Assembly: GCA_913060475.1 (NCBI GenBank)
Contig: CAJXSD010000009.1
Location: forward strand, 1 to 64,000
From: an uncultured Paracoccaceae bacterium
GTDB taxonomy: Bacteria > Pseudomonadota > Alphaproteobacteria > Rhodobacterales > Rhodobacteraceae
Direction of reading: 5' to 3'
DNA: 64,000 nucleotides
Shown here one piece after another: positions 9,282 through 18,893 of the stretch. Made by a program: the position numbers and the translations under genes. Positions within the stretch are counted from its first letter, which is position 1. Each line of letters opens with the position of its first letter. Below the pieces are notes generated by a model that was not told where the DNA came from, searched no databases, and saw nothing but the letters and a program-made list of their open reading frames with translations.

Positions 9282-10247
9282 TTATTCAACCATGTGGCAG
9301 GCGACGCGGGTGTCGCCATGCTTGCGCATCTGTGGTTGTTTTTGTTTGCACAGATCTGTCGCCAATGGGCATCTGGGATGGAACGCACATCCTGATGGCG
9401 GGTTGATGGCGTCGGGGATTTCGCCTTTGGGGGGCTCGACCTCTCGGCCGAAACCATCCATGCGGGGGGCGGCATCAAACAGCATTTGCGTATAGGGGTG
9501 CTTGGGACTGGCAAACAACACATCCCTTGGGGCCTCTTCGACCAGCCGGCCCAGATAGAGTACGCCGATTTTGTCGGCCATGTGGTGAACCACGGTCAAA
9601 TCATGGCTGATAAACAGATAGGTCAGGCCGAATTCTTCGCGCAGATCAGACATCAGGTTTAACACCTGACTTTGGACTGACACGTCCAAGGCCGATGTCG
9701 GTTCATCGCAGACGATCATTTTGGGTTCCGACGCCAAAGCTCGTGCAATACAGATCCGTTGGCGTTGGCCGCCCGAAAATTCATGCGGATATTTCGATGC
9801 ATCCGCCGCCGACAGCCCTACCTGTTCCAGCAGGCGTTCGGCCAAACCATCGGTGTTTCCGCCCAAGGCGGCGACAGGTTCCGCGATGATGTCACGCACC
9901 CGCCAGCGCGGATTTAGCGATGCAAAGGGGTCCTGGAAAATCATCTGGATATCAGCGCGCACGGCATCGACCTTGGCGCGGTCGGTTTCCGTTTCCAGAT
10001 CGACGCCATTGATTTCAACACTGCCGCCAGATTTGCCCAACAGGCCCACAACAATTTTGCCGATGGTCGATTTTCCCGAACCACTTTCGCCCACCAGCGC
10101 ATAAACACTGTTGCGTTCGATTTCGAAACTGACGTCTGACACCGCCTTAAGGAATTGTTTGGGCTGGCGTTCGATCACACGATTTAACCACGGTTTAGAG
10201 ACGTCGAACACACGGTCTAGATTTTCAACTTTGACAATAGGGTTCAT
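9282..10247 (-). CDS. Dpp/Opp-type ABC transporter ATP-binding protein (DppF-like)
   Basis: 321 residues. The start is the ATG at 10247, which overlaps the preceding ATPase stop (ATGA); a longer reading frame upstream is within that gene. Walker A is GESGSGKSTIG, the signature is FSGGQRQRI, Walker B ends in IVCDEPTSALD. The C-terminal oligopeptide-ABC extension has the cysteine pattern CAFHPRCPLATDLC. It pairs with the ATPase encoded just upstream to energise peptide import. It is the last gene of the minus-strand operon 16645-9282. Confidence 0.93.
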   Translation of the reverse strand: MNPIVKVENLDRVFDVSKPWLNRVIERQPKQFLKAVSDVSFEIERNSVYALVGESGSGKSTIGKIVVGLLGKSGGSVEINGVDLETETDRAKVDAVRADIQMIFQDPFASLNPRWRVRDIIAEPVAALGGNTDGLAERLLEQVGLSAADASKYPHEFSGGQRQRICIARALASEPKMIVCDEPTSALDVSVQSQVLNLMSDLREEFGLTYLFISHDLTVVHHMADKIGVLYLGRLVEEAPRDVLFASPKHPYTQMLFDAAPRMDGFGREVEPPKGEIPDAINPPSGCAFHPRCPLATDLCKQKQPQMRKHGDTRVACHMVE

Positions 10248-11236
10248 TGCGTTGCCTCTTGCTTGGCGGTTGAGGATAGTGGGAACCAGCAGGCGGCGCG
10301 ACCGTTGCAGGTTTCGCGCGTGGGGCCGGGGTCCTGTTTGCATTTGTCTTGGGCAAATTCACAGCGTGGCGAAAATGCACAGCCCATTGGCAACTGGCCC
10401 AACCGCGGCATGGATCCGGGAATTTGGCGCAGGCGTTTTTGGCCCTGACTGGCCAAGGGGGTCGATGCCATCAAACCCGCCGTGTAGGGATGGTCGGCGT
10501 TCAAAATAACATCGCGCACAGGGCCCAATTCGGCCAAGCGACCCGCATACATCACCGCGACGCGATCGGCGGCCTCGGCGATGACGCCCATGTCATGGGT
10601 GACCAACATCACCGCAACACCGCGTTCACGGCACAGCCGTTTCAGCAATGCAATGATCTGGGCCTGAACCGATACATCCAGGGCGGTGGTGGGTTCGTCG
10701 GCGATCACCAATTCTGGTTCAGCACATAGCGCCAGAGCAATGACCACACGTTGGCGCATACCGCCTGAAAATTCGTGTGGATAACTGTTGATGCGCGCGC
10801 GCGCGGCGGGAATGCCCACTTCGTCCAATGCGGCGACGGCGCGATCCAAGGCCTGGGCATAGGACACATCCAAATGTTCCATGATCGTTTCGGTCAGCTG
10901 TTCACCCACGGTCAGCAGCGGGTTCAGCGATGTCAGGGGATCTTGGAAAATCATGCCCATACGTTTGCCGCGCAGGCGGCGCAACGCGTCACCTGAGAGC
11001 GAATGAATGGGTTGACCGGACAGCAGGATTTCACCTGATTTGATATGTGCCGGGCGGTTCAGCAACCCGATCACCGCATTGCCCGTCATTGATTTGCCTG
11101 CACCAGATTCCCCAACGACCCCCAGAATTTCGCCCGCATGAATGTCATAGCTGACATTATCAACAGGGCGCAGGATGCCATGGCGCGTTGGAATTTCCAC
11201 AACCAGATTGCGGACGGATAGGATCGGAGTTTCCAT
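10244..11236 (-). CDS. Dpp/Opp-type ABC transporter ATP-binding protein (DppD-like)
   Basis: 330 residues with Walker [12 protein letters not shown], signature FSGGMRQRV, Walker [13 protein letters not shown], the switch histidine in LVTHDMG, and the C-terminal peptide-transporter extension [14 protein letters not shown]. The start overlaps the permease stop (TAATG at 11238-11234) and the end overlaps the next ATPase, so the operon is tightly coupled. It is cytosolic and membrane-associated. Confidence 0.93.
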   Translation of the reverse strand: METPILSVRNLVVEIPTRHGILRPVDNVSYDIHAGEILGVVGESGAGKSMTGNAVIGLLNRPAHIKSGEILLSGQPIHSLSGDALRRLRGKRMGMIFQDPLTSLNPLLTVGEQLTETIMEHLDVSYAQALDRAVAALDEVGIPAARARINSYPHEFSGGMRQRVVIALALCAEPELVIADEPTTALDVSVQAQIIALLKRLCRERGVAVMLVTHDMGVIAEAADRVAVMYAGRLAELGPVRDVILNADHPYTAGLMASTPLASQGQKRLRQIPGSMPRLGQLPMGCAFSPRCEFAQDKCKQDPGPTRETCNGRAACWFPLSSTAKQEATQ

Positions 11237-12171
11237 TATCTTAACCTCGGGTTTAATGCGTCGCGCAGCCAGTCACCTAGCAGGTTGATCGATAGGGCCA
11301 GTGCCAACAGGGTCACAGCGGGGAACAACAAAATCCACCATTCGCCCGAGAACATATATTCCTGACCGATGCGGATCAGGGTGCCCAAACTGGGTTTGGT
11401 TGGGGGCGCGCCCACGCCAAGAAAGCTAAGCGTTGCTTCGGCGATGATGGCCAGAGCCAAGCTGATTGTTGCAATCACCAGCACGGGGTTTAATACGTTC
11501 GGCAGGATGTGGCGCAGCATGATGGCCACGGGGGATCGGCCAATCAGGCGGGCGGCCTGGACGTATTCTTTGTTTTTTTCGACCAAGGTGGCACCACGCA
11601 CCACGCGGGCAAATTGCACCCAATCACTTAGGCCGATGGCTAGGATCAAAACCCATATGGCCATTTGGTCGCGGTATTCGGGGGGTGTGACACCCTTGGC
11701 AATACCAAAAATCAACATGGCTACCATGATAGATGGGAATGTCAGCTGAATGTCGGCCACGCGCATGATGATGGTTTCAACCCAGCCGCCCAGATATCCT
11801 GCCAACAGGCCCAGGGTGACCCCCAAAATGATGGCCAGGAATACGGCGGAAAACCCAACAAACAGCGAAATGCGCATACCGAACAGGATGGTTGAAAACA
11901 CATCGCGCCCCTGGTCATCGGTGCCCATAACAAAGGTTTCACCGGTAAAGGCATTGGGTGTTGATGGTGGTGTAAAGCCATTCATCAAATTCAGCGATGC
12001 GGGATCAAACGGGTTTAGTGGTGCAATCCACGGGGCCAACACTGCGCCCAAGATCAATACCAAAACGATCACAGCGGACACAACGGCCACCGGTGTTTTG
12101 CGGAAAGAATAGGCCAGATCGCTGTCCCATGCGCGGGCCAAACGGGATTGGGATGTCTTTTGTGTGGTCAT
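11236..12171 (-). CDS. Dpp/Opp-type ABC transporter permease (DppC-like)
   Basis: 311 residues from the ATG at 12171, immediately after the preceding permease stop. The N-terminal part has a membrane segment near residues 30-50, then the DppC-typical GTDDQGRDVFSTILFGMRIS, and the C-terminal permease domain includes the EAA-type loop around YVQAARLIGRSPVAIMLRHI and FLGVGAPPTKPSLGTLI. This copy is intact, unlike its counterpart at 52722-53620. Confidence 0.93.
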   Translation of the reverse strand: MTTQKTSQSRLARAWDSDLAYSFRKTPVAVVSAVIVLVLILGAVLAPWIAPLNPFDPASLNLMNGFTPPSTPNAFTGETFVMGTDDQGRDVFSTILFGMRISLFVGFSAVFLAIILGVTLGLLAGYLGGWVETIIMRVADIQLTFPSIMVAMLIFGIAKGVTPPEYRDQMAIWVLILAIGLSDWVQFARVVRGATLVEKNKEYVQAARLIGRSPVAIMLRHILPNVLNPVLVIATISLALAIIAEATLSFLGVGAPPTKPSLGTLIRIGQEYMFSGEWWILLFPAVTLLALALSINLLGDWLRDALNPRLR

Positions 12172-12172
12172 A

Positions 12173-13156
12173 TCAGTGTCCTCCACCTTTGCGATCCAGG
12201 CGCAAACGGGGGTCGATTGCGAAATACAGCATGTCAACAATCAGGTTAATCGCGACAAACATTACGGAAATCATCATCAGATAGGCGGCCATGACGGGGA
12301 TATCGACGAATTGTACTGCGTTGATGAACAACAGGCCAACACCGGGCCACTGGAACACGGTTTCCGTGATGATGGCAAAGGCGATGATGCTGCCCAATTG
12401 CAGGCCTGTGATGGTAATCACAGGAACCAGCGTATTTTTTAGGGCATGTTTGAAGTTGATCGATTTTTCACGAATGCCGCGTGCGCGGGCAAAGCGGATG
12501 TAATCCATACGCAGCACCTCTAGCATTTCGGTGCGCACCAATCGCATAATCAGGGTCATTTGATACAGACCCAGCATAATCGCGGGCAGGATCAGGGCCT
12601 TTAGCCCGCTGACGGTCAGGAAACCGGTGCTCCACCAGCCTAGGTCCACAACCTCGCCACGGCCAAAGCTGGGCAACCAGCCCAATTCAACCGAAAATAC
12701 ATAGATCAACACCACGCCGATCAAGAATGTGGGCAGGGATACGCCCACCAGTGACACCGTCATAATGACATTGGCGGCCACGCCACTGCGGCGGATGGCG
12801 GTAAAAATGCCCAGCACTACGCCGCCGATCAGCGCCAAAATACCCGACACCAACGCCAGTTCCAGCGTCGCGGGCAACCGTTCTGCCAAGATATCCGCGA
12901 CAGGGCGACCTTGGCGATAGCTTAGGCCGAAATTGCCTTGGGCGGCTTGTTCCAGAAATTTCCAGTATTGAACCAAAAACGGCTGATCCAGCCCCAGTTG
13001 TTGGCGCAGGCGTTCGATATCGGCCTGTGTGCGTTCTTGACCCAACATATTGTCAACAGGATCACCCACGAAATTGAACATAGCAAATGCCACCAACCCA
13101 ACCGCAAGCAGTACGATAAGCGACTGAAAAACACGACGTAATATATAGGCCAGCAT
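12173..13156 (-). CDS. Dpp/Opp-type ABC transporter permease (DppB-like)
   Basis: 327 residues with about six membrane segments. It starts with the classic MLAYILRRVFQSLIVLLAVG segment. The EAA loop region is YIRFARARGIREKSINFKHA, followed by TETVFQWPGVGLLFINAV as in DppB proteins. It forms the inner-membrane channel with the DppC-like subunit. A gap of 78 bases separates it from the substrate-binding protein gene. Confidence 0.93.
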   Translation of the reverse strand: MLAYILRRVFQSLIVLLAVGLVAFAMFNFVGDPVDNMLGQERTQADIERLRQQLGLDQPFLVQYWKFLEQAAQGNFGLSYRQGRPVADILAERLPATLELALVSGILALIGGVVLGIFTAIRRSGVAANVIMTVSLVGVSLPTFLIGVVLIYVFSVELGWLPSFGRGEVVDLGWWSTGFLTVSGLKALILPAIMLGLYQMTLIMRLVRTEMLEVLRMDYIRFARARGIREKSINFKHALKNTLVPVITITGLQLGSIIAFAIITETVFQWPGVGLLFINAVQFVDIPVMAAYLMMISVMFVAINLIVDMLYFAIDPRLRLDRKGGGH

Positions 13157-13234
13157 TGTGGTGCTCCTGTTATGCGACGTAAATTAATAGAGGGGAGAGA
13201 ATGCGGACGCCTGATGCGGCGCCCGCCTATGATC

Positions 13235-14848
13235 TTAGTTCAGAACAAAGAATTTGAACTTGGGATCGTCTTCTGGGCTAACGTCTACGTTAACTTTGTC
13301 TGACATGCCCCAGTTCAGCACTTGGTGGTGAATTGGGATGTACAGCTGTTCGTCTTGCACGACGGTCCAGATGTCTTGGATGGTTGCGTTACGTGCGGCT
13401 AGGTCTGTTTCAGATTCCAGCGATACGATTTTTGCATCGACATCGGTGTTTGAAAACCCTGTTCCGTTCCAGCTGCCACGGTCAGAACCGCGTGTATGCA
13501 CCAAGAAGTTAAAGATATATGCACTGTCATATGTTGGAACACCCCAACCCAGCATATAGAAATCGGTTTGATCGTTTGTGATCAATGGGAAATGCTGTGC
13601 TTTGGGTTTTGCGTCCAGGTTCACGGTGATGCCGATTTGCGCCAGCATACCAACCGCGGCCTGACAGATCGCTTCGTCGTTGATATAGCGGTCATTTGGG
13701 CAATCCAGCTGAATTGCAAACCCGTCACCATAGCCGGCCTCGGCCATCAATGCTTTGGCGGCGGCAACGTCTGTTTTTGAGGATCCGTCCATATCGGCGG
13801 TCCAACCGTTTACGAATGGCGGTGCAATCATGCCGGCTGGTTGGCTTTGACCACGCATAACGACCTGTTGGATCGCATCACGGTTGATCGCCATCGACAT
13901 CGCACGACGCACGCGAACGTCAGCCAATGGGTTTTTGCCGTCAACGTTGTCGTTTTTCAGATCGGCCGCACCCATGTTCATCCCGAAAAAGATGACGCGG
14001 TTTTGTGGGGCGGTTTTCACAACCAAACCATCGGTGTTTGACACGCGGTTCAAATCCTGCACGGGGACGTCTTGGATGAAATCAACTTCGCCAGACAGCA
14101 ATGCGGCAACGCGGGTGGCAGCGTTCTGGATTGGGGTATAGACGATTTCTGTGACGTCCATTGGGAATTCATTACGACCCCAGTACCCGTCGTTGATGGT
14201 CAAAACGGTTTTTACGTCGGGTTCACGGCTGACCAATTTATAGGCGCCTGTGCCGTTTGTGTTTGTGGCTGCGAATGTTGTTTCGCCACCTTCGACGTCT
14301 TGGACGTCAACGGCGTTGTTTGCCTCGGCCCAGCCTTTGTCCATCATGAACAGGTTGGTCAGGTTTGATGGCAGAATTGGGTTTGGACCGTTGGTGACGA
14401 TTTCAACCTGATGATCACCTGTTGCGCGCACTTCTGCTACGGATGACAGCAATTCTTTCATGTTGGAATTTTCTGACATCGCGCGGTTGATCGAAAAGAC
14501 CACGTCTTCGGCGGTGAAATCAGCGCCATCGTGGTATTTTACGCCTTGGCGCAGGTTGAACACCCATACGTTTGGATCGCCTTGCTTTGGCGCCCAATCG
14601 GTTGCCAATGCAGGCTGGAACGCACCGCTCATGTCGCGAATGATCAGTGGTTCATAGATCTGGTGGGCCAGTGTATGTGTTGGGCCTTCGTTTTGGGCAT
14701 GTGGGTCCAGGGTCAAGGAATCGCCCGCGCGTGCCCAACGCAGTGTTTCCGCAGACACAGGGGCAAGCCCCGCGCCCAAGATCGCGGCCGACAACATCAG
14801 TGTTGTTGCGACACGACCTTTGCCGAAAGTTGGCAGTGTTAAAGTCAT
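13235..14848 (-). CDS. ABC transporter peptide-type substrate-binding protein (SBP family 5)
   Basis: 537 residues starting at the ATG at 14848, preceded by AGGGAGAC. The signal peptide runs to about residue 34 (AAILGAGLAPVSAE). The mature part begins LRWARAGDSLTLDPHA, then shows the family-5 segments FNLRQGVKYHDGADFTAEDV and RVRRAMSMAINRDAI. It is periplasmic and defines the specificity of the adjacent transporter, probably di- or oligopeptides or related compounds. The M24 peptidase upstream suggests proline-containing or modified peptides; this is inference. Confidence 0.93.
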   Translation of the reverse strand: MTLTLPTFGKGRVATTLMLSAAILGAGLAPVSAETLRWARAGDSLTLDPHAQNEGPTHTLAHQIYEPLIIRDMSGAFQPALATDWAPKQGDPNVWVFNLRQGVKYHDGADFTAEDVVFSINRAMSENSNMKELLSSVAEVRATGDHQVEIVTNGPNPILPSNLTNLFMMDKGWAEANNAVDVQDVEGGETTFAATNTNGTGAYKLVSREPDVKTVLTINDGYWGRNEFPMDVTEIVYTPIQNAATRVAALLSGEVDFIQDVPVQDLNRVSNTDGLVVKTAPQNRVIFFGMNMGAADLKNDNVDGKNPLADVRVRRAMSMAINRDAIQQVVMRGQSQPAGMIAPPFVNGWTADMDGSSKTDVAAAKALMAEAGYGDGFAIQLDCPNDRYINDEAICQAAVGMLAQIGITVNLDAKPKAQHFPLITNDQTDFYMLGWGVPTYDSAYIFNFLVHTRGSDRGSWNGTGFSNTDVDAKIVSLESETDLAARNATIQDIWTVVQDEQLYIPIHHQVLNWGMSDKVNVDVSPEDDPKFKFFVLN

Positions 14849-14948
14849 AGTAGTCTCCCTTTTGACGGGCACATGGCCCAGAAAAGAGCGCGCAATACAG
14901 GCGTAAAACGCGCGGATTGGATTTGGGTCAGACTGACCCAAGCCCTGT

Positions 14949-16043
14949 TTACCCATGTTCCACAACATGGAGTTCCCTTGGCAGTTGCGAAAGAATTTCG
15001 CAGCCATTCTCTGTGACGACCGCCACCTCTTCTAGGCGGATGCCGAATTTGTCGGGCAGGTAAATGCCCGGTTCAACCGTGAACACCATACCTGTTTCCA
15101 GAACTAGGTCGTTTTCCGACGTTATGTAGGGTCCTTCGTGCACATCGATGCCCAAACCGTGTCCGGTCCGATGCGAAAAATATTCGCCATATCCCGATTG
15201 GGAAATCGTGTCGCGTGCGGCGCGGTCCACATCGCAGGCCCGCACACCGGGGCGGATCGTTTTTAATGCGGCTTGAACGCCTGCCTCGACCACGGCGTGG
15301 ACATCGTAATATTCGGATGACACGGGGCCCAGGCTGGTCATGCGGGTAATGTCGGACACATACCCGTCCTTGCGTGCGCCAATATCCACTACAATCGGTT
15401 GGTTTGGGCGGATCAGGCTTTGGCCGCTGTGGTGATGGGGGTATGATCCATTGGCCCCGCAACCCACAATGCCAAAGGCAATCGCCGCGCCCTGCGCGTC
15501 GAACGCGTCACGGGCAATATTGACCATCTGCCGTTCGCTCAGCGACGGGTCCAAGGCATTGCGCACCGCCATTTGTGCCGCATCGGCGATGGCGGCATTC
15601 ATTTTCAGTAATTCAAGTTCGCGGGCATCTTTGCGCATACGCAACGGGCCGACTACCTGATTTGCAAATTCGACCGTCGCATCGGGGCAGGCAGCATAGA
15701 TCAAACCTGCGTGGTCTGCACGCATGGTGTCATCAATGGCAACCCTGCGGATGGGGCCCATCTGCTGGATCGCGTGGCGTAATGCGGCATCGGGGCCCTG
15801 ATCGTCGGCCCATTCGTGGAATTCAATATCGCAATGTTGCCGCGCATCCTGCGCGTTCAGTTTCGGCATGACAAAACACACCTGCGTTTGGCTGAGAAAC
15901 AGCAAACAAGGGCGTTCATCGGGATGCGGCATAAACCCCAGCAGCCATTGCATATGCGTGCCGGGGGCAAGCACCAGCGCATCGATGCCCGACTGCGCCA
16001 TTTGCTGGCGTAGCTGTGTCATTTTCGGGGGCGTTTGGGTCAT
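14949..16043 (-). CDS. M24 family metallopeptidase (Xaa-Pro peptidase-like)
   Basis: 364 residues. An N-terminal creatinase-like domain is followed by the pita-bread catalytic domain with all five expected metal ligands: the two aspartates in VDIGARKDGYVSDITR, histidine in TGHGLGIDVHEGPY, glutamate in FTVEPGIYLP and glutamate in GIRLEEVAV. It should therefore be an active dinuclear-metal aminopeptidase or dipeptidase. Its start overlaps the XRE regulator stop by four bases, and the substrate-binding protein follows after 100 bases. No signal peptide is seen, so it acts on imported peptides in the cytosol. Confidence 0.9.
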   Translation of the reverse strand: MTQTPPKMTQLRQQMAQSGIDALVLAPGTHMQWLLGFMPHPDERPCLLFLSQTQVCFVMPKLNAQDARQHCDIEFHEWADDQGPDAALRHAIQQMGPIRRVAIDDTMRADHAGLIYAACPDATVEFANQVVGPLRMRKDARELELLKMNAAIADAAQMAVRNALDPSLSERQMVNIARDAFDAQGAAIAFGIVGCGANGSYPHHHSGQSLIRPNQPIVVDIGARKDGYVSDITRMTSLGPVSSEYYDVHAVVEAGVQAALKTIRPGVRACDVDRAARDTISQSGYGEYFSHRTGHGLGIDVHEGPYITSENDLVLETGMVFTVEPGIYLPDKFGIRLEEVAVVTENGCEILSQLPRELHVVEHG

Positions 16044-16645
16044 GACCGCACCATTGTTTTTCTAAGGTTTGATAAATGCGGCGACGTTCCTGTCCATAAC
16101 AGACGTGCTGCGTCATCGCCAATATTGGCAAAGGAATGGGGCGTGTCGCCCATGAAATGCATGCTGTCACCCGCCTTTAACGTAAAGGTCGCGGTGCCCA
16201 GCGTTTGTTTGATTGTCCCGTCCAGCACCATAATTAATTCTTCGCCAACATGGGCAATCTCTTCTGAGGCGTACCCTTTGGGGATATGGATGATCAGCGA
16301 TGTTAAAACGCCGCCGCTCAGCTCTTTGGTCAACTGTTCGTACCGCAGGGATGTATCATGCAGAGAAAACGGTTGCCGTTCGCCCGCGCGGGTCACACTC
16401 TCGGATGGTTTGGGGGCCGAGATGAATACATCGACATCCACATCCAGCGCTGCTGCGATGCTGGCCAATGTGCCCAAGCTGGGCGTTGCTTTGTCACGTT
16501 CAACCAAGCTAAGAAAACCCACTGAAATCCCAGCTATATCTGCCAATTCCTGCAGTGTTGTGCGTTTTTTTTGACGCAGTTCACGAATGCGGCCGCCAAA
16601 GGCGGGGGGCATGGATTTTGAACTTTGATCTATTGTATCTGACAC
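16040..16645 (-). CDS. XRE-family regulator with C-terminal cupin domain
   Basis: 201 residues. Residues about 16-72 form an HTH_3 domain (RELRQKKRTTLQELADIAG and the recognition part GISVGFLSLVERDKATPSLG). The C-terminal half is a small cupin barrel (HVGEELIMVLDGTIKQTL and SMHFMGDTPHSFANIG), which senses a ligand in this family (PuuR-like regulators). It is translationally coupled to the M24 peptidase and heads the transporter operon, so autoregulation of the operon is likely. The AT-rich palindromes just upstream are candidate operators. Confidence 0.92.
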   Translation of the reverse strand: MSDTIDQSSKSMPPAFGGRIRELRQKKRTTLQELADIAGISVGFLSLVERDKATPSLGTLASIAAALDVDVDVFISAPKPSESVTRAGERQPFSLHDTSLRYEQLTKELSGGVLTSLIIHIPKGYASEEIAHVGEELIMVLDGTIKQTLGTATFTLKAGDSMHFMGDTPHSFANIGDDAARLLWTGTSPHLSNLRKTMVRS

Positions 16646-17017
16646 ACATCGTCTCCCTAAAAAAATTTAGTAAAAAATTTTTACTGTGTCAAAATAAATT
16701 TATATAAATTTTTTATATGGATGTTTTGCCATAATTTTATTTGTTTCGAATGTGTTGTGGGAAATTCAAAATTGGAATGGCAAATTATTGACCGACCCCG
16801 ATAAACTCCATTGGCCAAAAATTGGGGTGATTTTCACCAAAAACCGGGAACGATTCGAAACGCTCTTGGATGGGGGATATAGCCATATGGAATGATTACG
16901 CAGCCGCCCTGGTTAACACCGCGGGGGCGAAACCTGAAAAACCGGAATGCAAAGGCGATTTAGGGTTGCATATGGAATAATTTGCCCCATTGTCCCCACG
17001 AATAGAGGAGAAAAAAG
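16646..17017. other. AT-rich divergent intergenic region
   Basis: 372 bases between the XRE operon (minus) and the amidinotransferase gene (plus). It holds two palindromes near the XRE start and AGGAG just before the amidinotransferase ATG. I see no RNA gene or credible reading frame in it. It is clearly more AT-rich than the genes around it, especially 16655-16745, as expected for promoters. Confidence 0.6.
16669..16711. promoter_or_regulatory. Two AT-rich palindromes, candidate XRE operators
   Basis: AGTAAAAAATTTTTACT (16669-16685) is a near-perfect palindrome and AAATTTATATAAATTT (16696-16711) is a perfect one. They lie 24-66 bases upstream of the XRE-cupin start, where an autoregulator would block the promoter. 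Binding is inferred; AT-rich DNA can give such palindromes by chance. Confidence 0.4.
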
Positions 17018-18133
17018 ATGGCCAATACCATTGTAAACAGTTGGAATGAATGGGACCCGCTAAAGCATGTGATCGTCGGACGCGCGGATGATTGTCATAT
17101 CCCACCCGAAGAACCCGCGCTGGATGCCAAAGTGCCAGAGGACAGCGATATGCGCGGTCAATGGGGGCGCCGCCCCCAGGAAACCATCGATCGCGCCAAT
17201 GAATTGTTGGACAATTTTGCCAATATGCTTGAAAAACGCGGTGTCCGAGTGGATCGGCCAACGCCAACTGATTTTTCGAAACCTGTGACAACGCCGGACT
17301 TTCATACTGACAGTCAGTTCGGGTGTATGCCGCCGCGCGATGTGTTGTTGACTGTTGGCAGCGAAATCCTAGAGGCGACCATGTCTTATCGCTGCCGCTG
17401 GTTTGAATATCTGTGCTATCGCCCCTTGATGCAGCAGTACTGGAACGAAGATCCCAATTTCCGGCACGAGGCCGCGCCAAAACCCCGTTTGACAGACGCG
17501 GATTACCATCCCGATTATCTGTCCGAAAAGATTGGGGTCGAAAAGCGTTTGCAATGGGCCGCCGAGAAGTTTTTTGTCACAACCGAAGAAGAGCCGTTGT
17601 TCGATGCGGCCGACGTTTTGCGGTTTGGGCGCGATTTGGTCGTTCAACACGGATTTACAACCAACCTGAAAGGGATCGAATGGCTGCGCCGGCATTTCCC
17701 AGATCATCGGGTTCATACGGTGAATTTCCCGGGCGATCCCTATCCCATCCATATTGACGCGACATTTACACCGCTGCGTCCGGGTTTGATCCTGAACAAT
17801 CCGCAACGTCGCCTGCCCGAAGAGCAGCGCAAAATGTTCCATGACAATGGGTGGGAAATTGTTGACGCAGCCCAACCCGCGCACAACGCGCCGCCCCCCT
17901 TATGTTATTCATCGGTCTGGCTGAGTATGAATGTTTTAGTGTTGGATCCAAAAACGGTTTGTGTCGAAAAGTCAGAAGTGTATCAGGCCGAGCAAATGGA
18001 CAAGTTGGGCATGGAAGTGGTTGAGGTTGAATTGCGTGATGCCTATGCCTTTGGGGGTGGGTTGCATTGCTGTACGGCGGATGTGTACCGCGAGGGCACC
18101 TGTGAAGATTATTTCCCCCACCTAGAGGGATAA
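17018..18133 (+). CDS. Amidinotransferase, glycine amidinotransferase-like
   Basis: 371 residues from the ATG at 17018 with AGGAG 9-10 bases upstream. The protein matches the L-arginine:glycine amidinotransferase group. The catalytic triad can be placed: aspartate in FDAADVLRFGRDL, histidine in YPIHIDATFTPL and the nucleophilic cysteine in GGGLHCCTADVYREG near the C-terminus (compare GGGFHCWT in the mammalian enzyme). It would move the amidino group of arginine to an amine acceptor such as glycine, giving guanidinoacetate plus ornithine. The acceptor may differ (for example an inosamine or another amine). Divergent from the XRE/peptidase/ABC operon. Confidence 0.85.
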   Translation: MANTIVNSWNEWDPLKHVIVGRADDCHIPPEEPALDAKVPEDSDMRGQWGRRPQETIDRANELLDNFANMLEKRGVRVDRPTPTDFSKPVTTPDFHTDSQFGCMPPRDVLLTVGSEILEATMSYRCRWFEYLCYRPLMQQYWNEDPNFRHEAAPKPRLTDADYHPDYLSEKIGVEKRLQWAAEKFFVTTEEEPLFDAADVLRFGRDLVVQHGFTTNLKGIEWLRRHFPDHRVHTVNFPGDPYPIHIDATFTPLRPGLILNNPQRRLPEEQRKMFHDNGWEIVDAAQPAHNAPPPLCYSSVWLSMNVLVLDPKTVCVEKSEVYQAEQMDKLGMEVVEVELRDAYAFGGGLHCCTADVYREGTCEDYFPHLEG

Positions 18134-18168
18134 ATCCCCCTTGGGCCCATCGAGGGCCCGCGGGGGAT
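18134..18168. terminator. Hairpin terminator between convergent genes
   Basis: ATCCCCC-TT-GGGCCC pairs with GGGCCC-GC-GGGGGAT, giving a long GC-rich stem with one 2-base internal mismatch and a 5-base loop. It directly follows the amidinotransferase stop and precedes the convergent yaiI stop. There is no long T tract, so efficiency is uncertain. Confidence 0.6.
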
Positions 18169-18178
18169 GCGTGTTGGC

Positions 18179-18634
18179 CTAGCGGCCAGCACGCGCCGCC
18201 CTGATCAAACGTTCCAATCCATCCAGGAAGCGCGACCTATCCGATTTGCCAAAGGGTTTACCCCCGCCTTGGCGAAACGGGTCTGAGGCGCGCAAATCTT
18301 GCATCAGGTCGCGGGTCGCAAGCGCAGGGCCGATGTTGCGTTCATTCAGCAATTCGCCATTGTGTTTGATCACGTTCGCACCGTTTTCGATGACCCGCGC
18401 GGCCAGTGGTATATCCCCTGTCACAACGATATCACCAGCGCCTGCGCGTTCGGCGATCCACATGTCTGCGACATCTGCGCCCTGGTCCACGACCACGGTG
18501 GTAATCAGGGGATTCGGGGATGGGCGAATGCCCCCGTTGCTGACGATCACAACAGGCAATTTGTGTCGCGTTGCGACGCGTTCAATTTCTGATTTAACGG
18601 GGCAGGCGTCTGCATCAACGAAAAGGGTGGTCAT
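18179..18634 (-). CDS. yaiI: YaiI/YqxD family protein (UPF0178, DUF188)
   Basis: 151 residues starting at the ATG at 18634 (six codons inside the longest frame), which gives the canonical N-terminus [19 protein letters not shown]. Other family features are [30 protein letters not shown] and the C-terminal [20 protein letters not shown]. The family has a PIN-like fold and conserved aspartates but no established reaction. The protein is cytosolic. It is a stand-alone gene convergent with the amidinotransferase. Confidence 0.93.
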   Translation of the reverse strand: MTTLFVDADACPVKSEIERVATRHKLPVVIVSNGGIRPSPNPLITTVVVDQGADVADMWIAERAGAGDIVVTGDIPLAARVIENGANVIKHNGELLNERNIGPALATRDLMQDLRASDPFRQGGGKPFGKSDRSRFLDGLERLIRAARAGR

Positions 18635-18893
18635 GTGAATCCTGGCGGTCATAAATTAGGCATAGAGTAGTGAATTGTCGACCAGATAAAAACCAAATAA
18701 TCTGTCGGTGCGTTTCGTATTTATGGCCGTTGGTTGGTATTCAAACATCAAATCAATAGGTTAATGAAAATTTTTGATGACCTTTGTTCATGTTGATACT
18801 GTGCCGAACAGGGCTTGACGCATTTTGATTATTCGTGCTTGATATTTTACGCGGGGCAAAAATCCGTAAAGAAGTTGTAAAATAGGGACACAG

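Noticed and set aside
16896-17480. 194-codon minus-strand frame across the amidinotransferase start
   Set aside because: It lies antisense to a clear enzyme gene, has low-complexity composition and no recognisable domain.
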